From: Amycolatopsis cihanbeyliensis
GTDB lineage: Bacteria > Actinomycetota > Actinomycetes > Mycobacteriales > Pseudonocardiaceae
Length of the DNA stretch: 64,000 nt
Assembly (NCBI RefSeq): GCF_006715045.1
Contig: NZ_VFML01000001.1
Span: forward strand, 2,138,501 to 2,202,500
Reading direction: 5' to 3'
The notes beneath the pieces were generated by a model. The model was not told where the DNA came from and searched no databases. It saw nothing but the letters and a program-made list of their open reading frames with translations. Each line of letters starts with the position of its first letter. The stretch's first letter is position 1. The position numbers and the translations under genes are program-made. Below are positions 1 through 9,814 of the stretch, in pieces.

Positions 1-399
1 GCGGATCAGGGAACACCCCCAGAATAACCCTGGGGCTATCCCCCGCACCCCCTTTTCCGGTCCAACGCGGTGCCCGCTTCGATCATTCCCCGGCGCGCCG
101 GCCTCGGAGAACGCCCGGCGGTACGCGCTGGGGCCGGTGCCCCGCAAGCGGGTGAACTGGTGCCGTAGCGCCGCCGCGGAGGCGCACCCGCACGCCACGG
201 CGATGTCCTCGACGGAAAGCGTGCCCGCCTCCAGCAGGGCCCGCGCCCGGTCCAGCCTGCTTTCGATCCACTCGAGGAGCTCGGCGATCATCGCGTCGTC
301 CGGCGCGGAACACTCCGGTACCGGGGCCTCGACGAACTGCGCCTGCCCGCGCACCAGGTGCGGGCACAGGTCCACGACGGCGACCGTCCCGGCGCTGGT
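1..399 (-). pseudogene. C-terminal remnant of an AraC/GlxA-type transcriptional regulator
   Basis: The reverse strand encodes a recognisable end of a GlxA-type regulator (DJ-1/PfpI-like domain plus AraC HTH): GQAQFVEAPVP, then WIESRLDRARALLEAG, SVEDIAVACG and TGPSAYRRAF. The piece before GQAQFVEA (SAGTVAVVDLCPHLVR) joins it directly, so roughly 25 residues usually present there appear deleted. There is an in-frame stop upstream (460-462) and no usable start. The frame stays open to the window edge, well past the usual C-terminus after YRRAF. Most of the protein is absent, so this is read as a decayed fragment. The family call is from motif memory, not a search. Confidence 0.6.
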
Positions 400-407
400 C
401 TCCTTAC

Positions 408-530
408 CTGTGCCCCGTGGTCGCGGTGGTGGTGGACATACTGGCGTACGGGCAGCGGCTCACCCTGGCCGAGGCGGTCGGCATGTTCGCGGTCCTGGCG
501 GCCGCGGTGTTACCCAAGCGCGAGGCCTTC
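408..530 (+). pseudogene. C-terminal remnant of an EamA/DMT-family permease
   Basis: A short plus-strand frame reads LCPVVAVVVDILAYGQRLT followed by AEAVGMFAVLAAAVL. This matches the last two membrane segments of EamA-type drug/metabolite transporters (PVVAV...GERLT...G..LVLAG). No earlier part of the gene is present: the frame abuts the regulator remnant on the other strand, so two gene ends seem to have been joined by deletion. It is too short to be functional. Confidence 0.45.
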
Positions 531-592
531 GGCAGGGGGCCGCGCCACGCGGCACCGCGCGCGGCCACCCGCCGACACGGCCCCGCGTCCGC

Positions 593-1012
593 TCACTCGG
601 CGCTCGGGCCGGTGTGGTACTCGAACACCAGGCCGCCGATGGCGATCAGGAGCGCGACGATCGCCATGATCAGCAGCCAGATGTGGAAGAAGGCGAGCGC
701 GACGCCGCCGAGCGCGGCGGCCGCGGCCAGCGCGATCGGCCAGTAGCTCCCGGGGCTGAAGAAGCCGAGCTCACCGGCGCCGTCGCTGATCTCGGCTTCC
801 TCGTTGTCCTCCGGCCGGGTCTCGATGCGGCGGGCGACAAACCGGAAGTAGCTGCCTGCCAGCAGCGCCAGCCCGCCGGTGAGGATCAGCGCGACCGTCC
901 CGACCGGTTCCACGCCGTCCTCGGTCATGTATGCGGTCAGGAAGGCGTAGATGACCGCGACGAGAAAGGCAAAGACCGTGACGATTTCGAAGACCCGGGC
1001 TTCGACCTTCAT
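593..1012 (-). CDS. ctaF: Cytochrome c oxidase subunit IV (actinobacterial type)
   Basis: A 139-residue membrane protein with about four hydrophobic segments (near residues 8-28, 35-55, 85-105 and 108-128) and acidic loops, the size and pattern of actinobacterial CtaF. This small accessory subunit belongs to the aa3-type oxidase in the cytochrome bcc-aa3 supercomplex. It lies 58 bases downstream of ctaC on the same strand and is probably cotranscribed, the usual actinobacterial order. The start ATG at 1012 gives MKVEARVFEIVTVFAF, typical of the family. Identification rests on context as much as on sequence. Confidence 0.9.
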   Translation of the reverse strand: MKVEARVFEIVTVFAFLVAVIYAFLTAYMTEDGVEPVGTVALILTGGLALLAGSYFRFVARRIETRPEDNEEAEISDGAGELGFFSPGSYWPIALAAAAALGGVALAFFHIWLLIMAIVALLIAIGGLVFEYHTGPSAE

Positions 1013-1070
1013 GGACGTGTCCTTACTACTCTGGCTGATCCGTGCTTCTCGGTGGGGCCCCGCCGCCGCG

Positions 1071-2030
1071 TCAGCCGGACGCGGTCCGCGCGGTGCGGTC
1101 GGTGTCGAACGGCTGGGTGGTGGTCGCCAGCGGGGCGCACACCTCGCCGCAGCCCTCCGCCTGCATCGCGGACAGCGCCTCGGCCGCGGTCGCCGGCCGC
1201 CCGGTGCTGGGGTTGATCTGACCGCGCAGTTGGAGGTAGCGGTCGAACTTGTCCGGGGACAGCGCCCGCACCTCGAAGTTCATCACCGAGTGGTAGGTGC
1301 CGCAGAGCTCGGCACAGCGGCCGACGAAGGCACCCTCCCTGTCGATGGTGTTCTGGAAGGAGTTGTCCTGGTTGTTCCGGTCCGGGTGCGGCATCACATC
1401 GCGCTTGAAGTTGAACTCCGGCACCCAGAACGAGTGGATCACGTCGGTGGAGACCAGGTCGTACTGGATGACCTGGCTGGTGGGCAGCACCAGCAGCGGG
1501 ATCTCGGTGGAGCTGCCGACCGTGCTGATCGGCTCCCCTTCGCCGTCGTCCGTGCCCGGGTAGCGGAACTCCCAGTTCCACTGGAAGGCGACCACGTCCA
1601 CCGTGACGTCCGGGTCGTCCTTCTTGTCCAGCACGCTGTTCTCGGTGGTGGCGGTGAAGAAGAACAGCACGCAGACCATGATCACCGGAACGACCACGCA
1701 GAACAGCTCCAGCGGCATGTTGTACTGGAACTGTCGCGGCAGGCCTTCGTCGGTCTTCTTCTTCCGGTGGAAGGCGATGGTCCAGAAGATCAGGCCCCAG
1801 ACGATCGCGCCCACGACGAGCGCGGCGACGACCGACCAGGTCCAGAGCTGACGCATCTCCTCGGCTTGCGGGGTGGCAGCCTCGGGCCAGCCGAACCGCA
1901 GGATCTCGTCGCCGGAACAACCGGTCACCGTGACGGCGACCAGCCCGGCAAGCGCGGCAACCTTCCCGGCCCTAGCCGGTCGCGTCGCCCTGGCGTGCTC
2001 CGCAACGCGCATCGCGCCGTGCCGTTTCAC
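1071..2030 (-). CDS. ctaC: Cytochrome c oxidase subunit II, lipoprotein
   Basis: A 319-residue subunit II of the aa3-type cytochrome c oxidase, which accepts electrons at the CuA centre outside the membrane. The N-terminal signal ends in a lipobox-like VTVTGC, so the mature protein probably starts with a lipid-modified Cys. Two transmembrane helices follow (about residues 65-90 and 108-130), then a periplasmic cupredoxin domain. CuA ligands are visible: His in VIHSFWVPEF and the cluster GRCAELCGTYHSVMNF (two Cys, His, Met). It is followed by ctaF and is divergent from asnB across about 250 bases, a conserved arrangement in Actinobacteria. Confidence 0.95.
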   Translation of the reverse strand: MKRHGAMRVAEHARATRPARAGKVAALAGLVAVTVTGCSGDEILRFGWPEAATPQAEEMRQLWTWSVVAALVVGAIVWGLIFWTIAFHRKKKTDEGLPRQFQYNMPLELFCVVVPVIMVCVLFFFTATTENSVLDKKDDPDVTVDVVAFQWNWEFRYPGTDDGEGEPISTVGSSTEIPLLVLPTSQVIQYDLVSTDVIHSFWVPEFNFKRDVMPHPDRNNQDNSFQNTIDREGAFVGRCAELCGTYHSVMNFEVRALSPDKFDRYLQLRGQINPSTGRPATAAEALSAMQAEGCGEVCAPLATTTQPFDTDRTARTASG

Positions 2031-2279
2031 CCAGCCTCCTTGCCCGATCGTCCTGACAGGCGGAGCCTAGCCGAATTGCCGCGCCGCGCAGGACAAGGGG
2101 GCCTCCGAGGGTTGTGCACGCGAGGTGAGCCAGGTGCCGCGGCCGAGCCCATGACCACGCACGACAGTCATTCACCTGAGGCACCGTGACGAGCGCTACC
2201 CGGCGCGGCGGCGTGTCCGCGGACCGGCATACTTGGCCACTCGGAGTTCCGGTGACGACCTGAGGGTGTGTGACGAGGC

Positions 2280-4214
2280 GTGTGCGGCCTGCTTGGACTG
2301 GTCTGTGCCAGCGAAGACGACGCGGTGAAGGCCCGCGACGCGGTCGGCAGGGCGTTGCACTGCCAGCGCCACCGTGGCCCGGACGAGACCGACACCTGGG
2401 CCGACGCCGAGGTGGTCTACGGCTTCAACCGGCTCGCGTTCATCGACGTCGAGCACTCGCACCAGCCGCTGACCTGGGGGCCACCGGACTCGCCCGGCCG
2501 GTACACGATCAACTTCAATGGTGAGATCTACAACTTCCGGCAGCTGCGGGCGGAACTGGCCGCCGAGTACGGCACCGAGTTCGCCACCGAGGGGGACGCG
2601 GAGACCATCGTTGCGGCCTACCACCACCTCGGCCGCGCCGCGGTGGGCAGGCTGCGCGGGATGTTCGCGTTCCTGATCTGGGACGCGCGGGACAAGCTGG
2701 TCTTCGGCGCCCGCGACCCGTTCGGCATCAAGCCGCTGTTCTACTCCCATGGTCCCGGCGGGGTCGCCTTCTCCAGCGAGAAGAAGAGCCTGCTGGAGCT
2801 GTCCGAGGTGCTCGGCGTCCCGCGGGAGCTGGACCGGACCGCGCTGCAGCACTACCTGGCCCTGCAGTACGTGCCGGAGCCGGAGTCGCTGCACAGCGGG
2901 ATCCGGCGGATCCAGTCCGGCACCTCGTTCACCGTCTCCCCCGGCGGCGAGCCCGCCACCGAGCGGTACTTCGTCCCGGAGTTCGACACCAGGCCGGTCG
3001 CCGGCGCCGGGGAGGCCGGCGAGCTGCACCGGCGGATCGCGGACGTGATGCGGGACTCGGTGTCCAAGCACATGATCGCCGACCCGGACGTGACCGTGGG
3101 TGCCTTCCTCTCCGGTGGCATCGACTCCACCGCCATCGCCGCGCTGGCCAAGGAGCACAACCCGAACCTGATCACCTTCACCACCGGGTTCGAGCGCGAG
3201 GGCTACTCCGAGGTGGACGTGGCCGCGGAGTCGGCGGCCGCGATCGGCGTCAAGCACGTGGTGCGCACCGTGTCCGCCGAGGAGATGATGGAGAGCCTGC
3301 CGCTGATCGTCTGGTACCTGGACGACCCGGTGGCCGACCCGGCGCTGGTCCCGCTGTGGTTCATCGCCCGCGAGGCGCGCAAGCACGTGAAGGCGGTGCT
3401 GTCCGGGGAGGGCTCGGACGAGCTGTTCGGCGGGTACACGATCTACCGTGAGCCACTGTCGCTGGCACCGTTCGAGAAGATCCCGGGCGGGGTACGCAGG
3501 CTGCTCGGCAAGGTGTCCACGAAGATCCCGGAGGGCACCCGGGGCAAGGACCTACTGCGCCGCGGTTCGCTGCCGCTGGAGGAACGCTACTACGGCAACG
3601 CCCGGATCTTCCGGGACGACCAGCTACGCGGTGTGCTGCGCACGTTCACCGAGGGCGTCGGGCACCAGGACGTCACCGGGCCCTGGTACCGGGCCTCGGC
3701 CGGCTGGGATCCGGTGTCCCGGATGCAGCACGTGGACCTGTTCACCTGGCTGCGCGGCGACATCCTGGTCAAGGCGGACAAGATGACCATGGCCAACTCG
3801 CTGGAGCTGCGGGTCCCGTTCCTCGACCCGGAGGTCTTCCGGGTGGCCTCGAGCATCCCGCTGGACCAGAAGATCACCAGGGAGACCACGAAGTACGCCC
3901 TGCGGCGCGCGCTGGACGGCATCGTGCCCGCGCATGTGCTGAACCGCCGCAAGCTCGGCTTCCCGGTGCCGATCCGGCTGTGGCTGCGGGACGAGATGTA
4001 CGACTGGGCCCGCGGCATCATCGCCGACTCCCGGACCGAGGAGTTGCTGGACAAGCAGGCCGTGCTGCGGCTGCTGGAGGAGCACAGGGCGGGCACCCTC
4101 GACCACAGCAGGCGGCTGTGGGCGTTGCTGGTGTTCATGTTGTGGCACGGCATCTTCGTGGAGCACCGGATCAAGCCGGAGATCCCGGAGCCGCAGTACC
4201 CCGTGCACGTCTGA
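2280..4214 (+). CDS. asnB: Glutamine-dependent asparagine synthetase family (AsnB)
   Basis: A 644-residue two-domain amidotransferase. The GTG start makes Cys2 (MCGLLGL) the Ntn-type nucleophile that frees ammonia from glutamine; the glutaminase domain covers about residues 2-210 and includes RDPFGIKPLFYS. The synthetase domain follows, with the ATP-pyrophosphatase loop LSGGIDST near residues 278-285 and GEGSDELFGGY further on. The reaction is ATP-dependent amidation of aspartate; some actinobacterial homologues (LtsA type) instead amidate diaminopimelate in peptidoglycan, and the sequence alone does not decide between them. Pairing with ctaC matches mycobacteria and relatives. Confidence 0.92.
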   Translation: MCGLLGLVCASEDDAVKARDAVGRALHCQRHRGPDETDTWADAEVVYGFNRLAFIDVEHSHQPLTWGPPDSPGRYTINFNGEIYNFRQLRAELAAEYGTEFATEGDAETIVAAYHHLGRAAVGRLRGMFAFLIWDARDKLVFGARDPFGIKPLFYSHGPGGVAFSSEKKSLLELSEVLGVPRELDRTALQHYLALQYVPEPESLHSGIRRIQSGTSFTVSPGGEPATERYFVPEFDTRPVAGAGEAGELHRRIADVMRDSVSKHMIADPDVTVGAFLSGGIDSTAIAALAKEHNPNLITFTTGFEREGYSEVDVAAESAAAIGVKHVVRTVSAEEMMESLPLIVWYLDDPVADPALVPLWFIAREARKHVKAVLSGEGSDELFGGYTIYREPLSLAPFEKIPGGVRRLLGKVSTKIPEGTRGKDLLRRGSLPLEERYYGNARIFRDDQLRGVLRTFTEGVGHQDVTGPWYRASAGWDPVSRMQHVDLFTWLRGDILVKADKMTMANSLELRVPFLDPEVFRVASSIPLDQKITRETTKYALRRALDGIVPAHVLNRRKLGFPVPIRLWLRDEMYDWARGIIADSRTEELLDKQAVLRLLEEHRAGTLDHSRRLWALLVFMLWHGIFVEHRIKPEIPEPQYPVHV

Positions 4215-4421
4215 GCGCCCGGCACGGGCACCCGGACGCCGCCGGCACGGCCGGGCCGGTCGTCCACGCGGCCCAGGAGTCCTTGGTCGGCGGTTGGCAG
4301 CAGGCCATGTGTGCGGGCCGCACCGTCATGGCGGTCCTGTTCGTCCACGTCCTCGTACGGGGCCCCCGGCGCACCGAAAACTACTCGCCGGTAGACCATG
4401 ACGCAGCACACATCGGTAAAG

Positions 4422-4435
4422 TATAACTTGTTCTC
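4422..4435. promoter_or_regulatory. KstR-like operator in front of the cholesterol oxidase gene
   Basis: TATAACTTGTTCTC fits 13 of 14 positions of the KstR consensus TNNAACNNGTTNNA (only the last A differs). It lies 25 bases before the ATG of the cholesterol oxidase gene, close to -10-like TATAAC/CTATAG sequences, so a bound repressor would block the promoter. Almost the same 14 bases recur at 7699-7712. The binding protein is inferred. Confidence 0.55.
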
Positions 4436-4442
4436 ACTATAG

Positions 4443-6098
<1,656 letters not shown>

Positions 6099-6108
6099 CC
6101 CCGCCGGG

Positions 6109-6588
6109 TCAGGGTCCGGGCAGCACGCACATGGTGTCGATGCCCAGCACGTGGTTGAGCCGCCCGAAGGCCAGCCAGGAGCCGATGCTCATGCTCAGCT
6201 CCACGATCTCGGCCTGGCTGTAGTGCGCGGTCATCCGGGACCAGAACTCCTCGTCCAGGCCATGGTGATCCAGGGCGTACCGCTCGGCGTACTCGGCGGC
6301 CAGCCGGGTGCGGTCGTCGAAGGCGTCGGTGGTGCGCCACTGGGTCACCGCATCGGCGAACTCCTCCTCGACCTTCTCCCCGGCCCGCTCGGTGCGCCAG
6401 TCCAGGCAGAAGACGCAGCCGTTGAGCTGCGCGACCCGCAGCCGCGCCGCCTCGAACTCGCGCAGCCCGAGGGTGGTGTGCGCGTACACGGCGAGGGAGA
6501 AGTTCGAGGCCGCTGCCCCGATCTCCGGGACCAGCTCACCCCACACGTAGGTGATCGCGTCCTTGCCCTCCGGGATGTCGATGTTCAT
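6109..6588 (-). CDS. Carboxymuconolactone decarboxylase / AhpD-like protein
   Basis: A 159-residue all-alpha protein of the carboxymuconolactone-decarboxylase/alkylhydroperoxidase superfamily. It carries the redox CxxC motif as LNGCVFCLDWRT near residues 56-66, with the helix after it rich in Glu and Arg as in AhpD-like proteins, and a C-terminal segment with conserved Gly, Leu and Asn. The likely role is peroxidatic or hydroperoxide detoxification; the substrate is unknown. Its ATG overlaps the stop of the upstream reductase gene by four bases (ATGA), so the two are translationally coupled and share the operator at 7699. It ends ten bases from the convergent cholesterol oxidase gene, whose product makes H2O2. 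Confidence 0.8.
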   Translation of the reverse strand: MNIDIPEGKDAITYVWGELVPEIGAAASNFSLAVYAHTTLGLREFEAARLRVAQLNGCVFCLDWRTERAGEKVEEEFADAVTQWRTTDAFDDRTRLAAEYAERYALDHHGLDEEFWSRMTAHYSQAEIVELSMSIGSWLAFGRLNHVLGIDTMCVLPGP

Positions 6589-7664
6589 CGCGGGGTCCTT
6601 CCGAGCTTGCCGACTGCGGGACGGAGTGGGATGTCGAGTGCGTCATACAGGCCGGGCTCGGCTTGGGCCAGCCAGTCGATGGCACCGACCAGCCTGCCGA
6701 TCGCGGTGGCGTTGCCTCCCGCCGCGGCGTTGCCGTCCTCATCGGTGGCCTCGACGGTGACCTCGATACGCGGCCGGCCCTCGATGATCACCCGGTGTGC
6801 CCCGGCCCGGTTGGGCGGCATGGGCCAGTCCGGCGCGCAGGACGGGTGGATGCGGGTGACGTGCTCGACCACGACGCGCGGCTCGCCGCCGACGATCCCC
6901 TGCACCTCGAACCGCACCGCACCCTGGGTACCCGCCTCGAACTCGCCCATCGCCGCCGTGCGCACGGGGTGCTCGAGCGGGCGCCGGTCCAGGGTCTCCC
7001 GGATCTCCGCCAGCTCCACCTCCAGCGCCCTGGCGATCAGCCGCAGTTGCCCGCCCCACACCATGCTCGGCACGCCCGGCGCGAGCATCGGTGGTTGGTA
7101 GTCCATCGGCTGGCCCATGCCGACCAGGTAGCGGACCGAGTCGGACTGGTCGTAACTCGAGTAGTCGAAGATCTCCTGGCAGCGAACCACCTCTACGGTG
7201 GTGCCGAGCCCGCTGACCAGCGAGGGCAGTACGTCATTGGCCCAGCCGGGATCGACCCCGGAGACGAACAGCGAACCGCCACCCTGCTGGACCGCGGCAA
7301 GAACCGGTTCTCGTAGCTCCGCCGGGGCCGTGCGCTGATCGTAGAGCGCGTACAACGCGGGGGTGACGACAACGGCGCCGGCCCGAACCGCCCCGCAGAT
7401 GTCCTCCAGCGCGGCGTCCGGCCGGATGTCACCGGTCGCGGCGTACACCACGGCCCGCGGACCGGTGGCCAGCACCGCGCCGATATCGTCGGTGGCCAGG
7501 ACCCCAAGCTGGCGGTCGAGCCCGCCGAGTTCACCGGCGTCCCTGCCGATCTTGCCCCGGTCGTGGACCAGCACGGCGGCCAGCCGCAGCGCCGGATGGG
7601 CATCCACGGCACGGATGGCCGCGCGACCGCAGTTCCCGGTACCCCACACGACCGTGGAAATCAT
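6585..7664 (-). CDS. NAD(P)-binding reductase, dihydrodipicolinate-reductase-like
   Basis: A 359-residue protein with an N-terminal Rossmann motif VVWGTGNCGRAAIRAV, like the mycobacterial proteins labelled dihydrodipicolinate reductase. It is longer than true DapB (about 250 residues) and the C-terminal part differs, so a role in lysine synthesis is unlikely. The ATG at 7664 (MISTVVWG) is preferred because related proteins begin there. An in-frame GTG at 7685 lies only a few bases below a TAGTAA -10-like element and could start a leaderless message. A KstR-like palindrome covers the promoter, so a role in sterol or steroid metabolism is suggested but not shown. First gene of a two-gene operon. 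Confidence 0.75.
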   Translation of the reverse strand: MISTVVWGTGNCGRAAIRAVDAHPALRLAAVLVHDRGKIGRDAGELGGLDRQLGVLATDDIGAVLATGPRAVVYAATGDIRPDAALEDICGAVRAGAVVVTPALYALYDQRTAPAELREPVLAAVQQGGGSLFVSGVDPGWANDVLPSLVSGLGTTVEVVRCQEIFDYSSYDQSDSVRYLVGMGQPMDYQPPMLAPGVPSMVWGGQLRLIARALEVELAEIRETLDRRPLEHPVRTAAMGEFEAGTQGAVRFEVQGIVGGEPRVVVEHVTRIHPSCAPDWPMPPNRAGAHRVIIEGRPRIEVTVEATDEDGNAAAGGNATAIGRLVGAIDWLAQAEPGLYDALDIPLRPAVGKLGRTPR

Positions 7665-7698
7665 GTTTGGCAGGCTAGCGAACACGCAGGCTATTTAC

Positions 7699-7712
7699 TA
7701 GAACTTGTTCTC
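7699..7712. promoter_or_regulatory. KstR-like operator, second copy
   Basis: TAGAACTTGTTCTC contains the palindrome AGAAC-N2-GTTCT and fits TNNAACNNGTTNNA except at the last base. It sits 14 bases before the alternative GTG and 35 before the ATG of the reductase gene, overlapping a TAGTAA -10-like sequence. It differs from the copy at 4422-4435 at a single position. Confidence 0.6.
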
Positions 7713-7851
7713 GAAATCCCCTGACGGCACCAGCACGTCAAGATTCGTCGCGAGAGGTGTGTCGAACCGGCGCGCCGCCGTTCGACGCGTAGCTGCCGGC
7801 CGGTCCTCGCGCCCGGACAGATCGGGCCCCGGCCGAACTCAAGGAGCGACA

Positions 7852-8196
7852 ATGCGATTTCTGATGATGCACCGGCTCGACGAGCGTGCCCCGGAGGCAT
7901 GGAACCCCAGCCAGGAGTTCATGGAGAAGATGGGCGAGTGCATTCAGGACTGGACCGACCGGGGCATCCTGATCACGGCCGAGGGCGTTCACCCCTCCGC
8001 GAAGGGGGCGCGGGTGCGCAAGGCCCGCGGTGGGGGGACTACCGCCACCGACGGGCCGTTCACCGAGGCCAAGGAGGTCATCGGGGGTTTCGCGCTGATC
8101 AACGCCACGGACCGGGCGGAGGCCGTCAGGTACGCCCAGGAGTACGCCGCGCTGTTCGACGAGGTCGAGGTCGAGGTGCGACCGGTCGTCGAGTAG
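7852..8196 (+). CDS. YCII-related (DGPF-type) protein
   Basis: A 114-residue protein of the YCII-related fold: N-terminal strand MRFLMMHRLDE, then the family hallmark TDGPFTEAKEVIGGFALI near residues 65-80. Members are small dimeric alpha/beta proteins often encoded near ECF sigma factors; their reaction is generally unknown and no sigma factor gene lies nearby here. AAGGAG at 7841-7846 is a clear ribosome binding site for the ATG. The gene faces away from the sterol-type operon, but the operator lies about 140 bases from its start, so shared control is possible only if its promoter is also there. Confidence 0.85.
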   Translation: MRFLMMHRLDERAPEAWNPSQEFMEKMGECIQDWTDRGILITAEGVHPSAKGARVRKARGGGTTATDGPFTEAKEVIGGFALINATDRAEAVRYAQEYAALFDEVEVEVRPVVE

Positions 8197-8306
8197 GACC
8201 TGCCCTCGGCCGGGCCCACCGGGAGGTCACCCTTCCGGGTAGGAAGCCACCTTGCCAGGACACTACCGACCGGTAGGCGTTCCCCACCGGTTCCTGGCTG
8301 CTTACC

Positions 8307-8489
8307 GTGAGTGGGGTGAGCACCGTCACCGAACCCGAGACCCTCGGCGAGTTGATCGCCGACTGTGCTGATATCCCGGCGGACCTGTGTCGCGAGCAGC
8401 GGGCTATGCCGCGGCCGCGGACGGCCAACCCCTGGCGGGTGGATGAGGCATGCCACGCGCAGGTCGCCGACCTGGACGCCTACATCTAG
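8307..8489 (+). CDS. Possible small unknown protein
   Basis: A 60-codon frame with GTG starts at 8307 and 8316 and a stop at 8487-8489. Residues include several Cys, Asp and Glu (ADCADIPADLCRE) and a C-terminal ACHAQVADLDAYI. The codons favour G/C third positions like real genes here, but no clear ribosome binding site or known domain is visible. It lies between the YCII gene and the convergent erpA gene. It could be a genuine small protein or chance. Confidence 0.3.
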   Translation: MSGVSTVTEPETLGELIADCADIPADLCREQRAMPRPRTANPWRVDEACHAQVADLDAYI

Positions 8490-8592
8490 CGCAGCGCGGC
8501 GCCGGGTTCGGCTACGCGCACGACAAAGGGCGCTGGTTCACCGTGGGGTAACCAGCGCCCTTTCGTCTGTGTCCGATGACTCAGTGGAAGAC

Positions 8593-8949
8593 TCAGTGGA
8601 AGGAGTCGCCGCAGGCGCAGGAGCCGCCCGCGTTCGGGTTGTCGATGATGAAGCCCTGCTTCTCGATCGAGTCCACGAAGTCGATCTCGGCGCCCTGCAC
8701 GTAGGGGGCACTCATCCGGTCCACGGCCACCTGCAGGCCGTTGAAGTCGCGGAACAGGTCACCATCCAGGCTGCGCTCGTCGAAGAAGAGCTGGTAACGC
8801 AGGCCCGCGCAACCCCCGGGCTGCACGGCGATCCGCAGGTGCATGTCGTCGCGGCCCTCCTGCTCCAGCAGGGCCTTCGCCTTGACGGCCGCGGCGTCGG
8901 TCAACCTCACGCCGTGGGTAGCCTCGCCGGTCTGCTCAGCAGTAGTCAT
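8593..8949 (-). CDS. erpA: Iron-sulfur cluster insertion protein ErpA/IscA type
   Basis: A 118-residue A-type carrier that passes Fe-S clusters to target proteins. The three conserved cysteines are present: one in QPGGCAGLRYQL (about residue 47) and two in GGSCACGDSFH at the C-terminus. Length and the GCAGL and NPN...GSCACG blocks are typical. Lipoate synthase, encoded in this same window, is one of the enzymes that needs such clusters. Divergent from the DUF3043 gene across about 160 bases. Confidence 0.92.
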   Translation of the reverse strand: MTTAEQTGEATHGVRLTDAAAVKAKALLEQEGRDDMHLRIAVQPGGCAGLRYQLFFDERSLDGDLFRDFNGLQVAVDRMSAPYVQGAEIDFVDSIEKQGFIIDNPNAGGSCACGDSFH

Positions 8950-9106
8950 GGATCTCCCTCGGGTGTTGCTGGATCGGGTCCCGGTGCTTCACACGTACCA
9001 ACACCCCGGTTGCCCGTTCTGTTCCGCACCGTAGCGCCGACATCCATGGTCGCACATCTTCCGACCGGCTGAACATCACCGGCACCGCCTGCAATATCCT
9101 GACCGG

Positions 9107-9757
9107 GTGAGGTTCCTGCGCCGTAACACCACTACAGCGGCCGACGAGGCCGAAGACACCGCCGACGAGAGCGGTGAATCTCACGTGCCCAGGGCGTACA
9201 CGCCGAGCAAGGGGCGCGCCACACCCAAGCGTAGGGAGGCCGAGGGCAAGCGCAGGGGGCCGGTGGCTCCGCCGCCGCGCACCACCCGCGAGGCGATGAA
9301 ACGCAGCCGGGAGCAGCGCAAGAAGAACCCGGTCAGCAAGGAAGAGCGCAGGGCGGCCGCCAAGGAGCGCAGGGAGCGGATGAACGCCGGTGACGACCGG
9401 TACCTGCTGCCCCGCGACCGCGGCCCGGTCAAGGCCTACGTGCGCGACCTGGTCGACTCGCGGCGGCACGTGCTCGGCCTGTTCATGCCGCTGGCGATCG
9501 GGGTGTTCATCGCGCTGCTGATCCCGTACCCGGTGGTGCAGCAGTACGCGACCCTGCTGTGCACGGTGATGCTGCTGGGCATGGTGGTGGAAGGCTTCCT
9601 GAACGGCCGGCGGGTGGCCAGGCAGGTCAGGGCGAAGTTCCCCCAGGAGACCGTCAAGGGGGCCTCGATCGGCTGGTACGCCTTCATCCGCGCCAGCCAG
9701 ATCCGCAAGCTACGCGTGCCGAAGCCCCGGGTCCGCCCCGGCGACGCGATCGAATGA
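9107..9757 (+). CDS. DUF3043 family membrane protein
   Basis: A 216-residue protein with a long charged N-terminus (Arg/Lys/Glu-rich, about residues 1-105, including RPRTTRE-like basic stretches) and two hydrophobic segments near residues 122-142 and 148-165, followed by a basic tail. The block RDYVRDLVDSRR-like (here AYVRDLVDSRRHVLGLFMP) and GWYAFIRASQIRKLR match the actinobacterial DUF3043 family. Function unknown. It starts at GTG 9107. The neighbourhood (erpA next door) is common in this order. Confidence 0.82.
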   Translation: MRFLRRNTTTAADEAEDTADESGESHVPRAYTPSKGRATPKRREAEGKRRGPVAPPPRTTREAMKRSREQRKKNPVSKEERRAAAKERRERMNAGDDRYLLPRDRGPVKAYVRDLVDSRRHVLGLFMPLAIGVFIALLIPYPVVQQYATLLCTVMLLGMVVEGFLNGRRVARQVRAKFPQETVKGASIGWYAFIRASQIRKLRVPKPRVRPGDAIE

Positions 9758-9814
9758 CCGCTGGAGCCACCCCAGGTCGTTAGCCATGCGAACGAATGCG
9801 GCTAGGCTGGAGGC

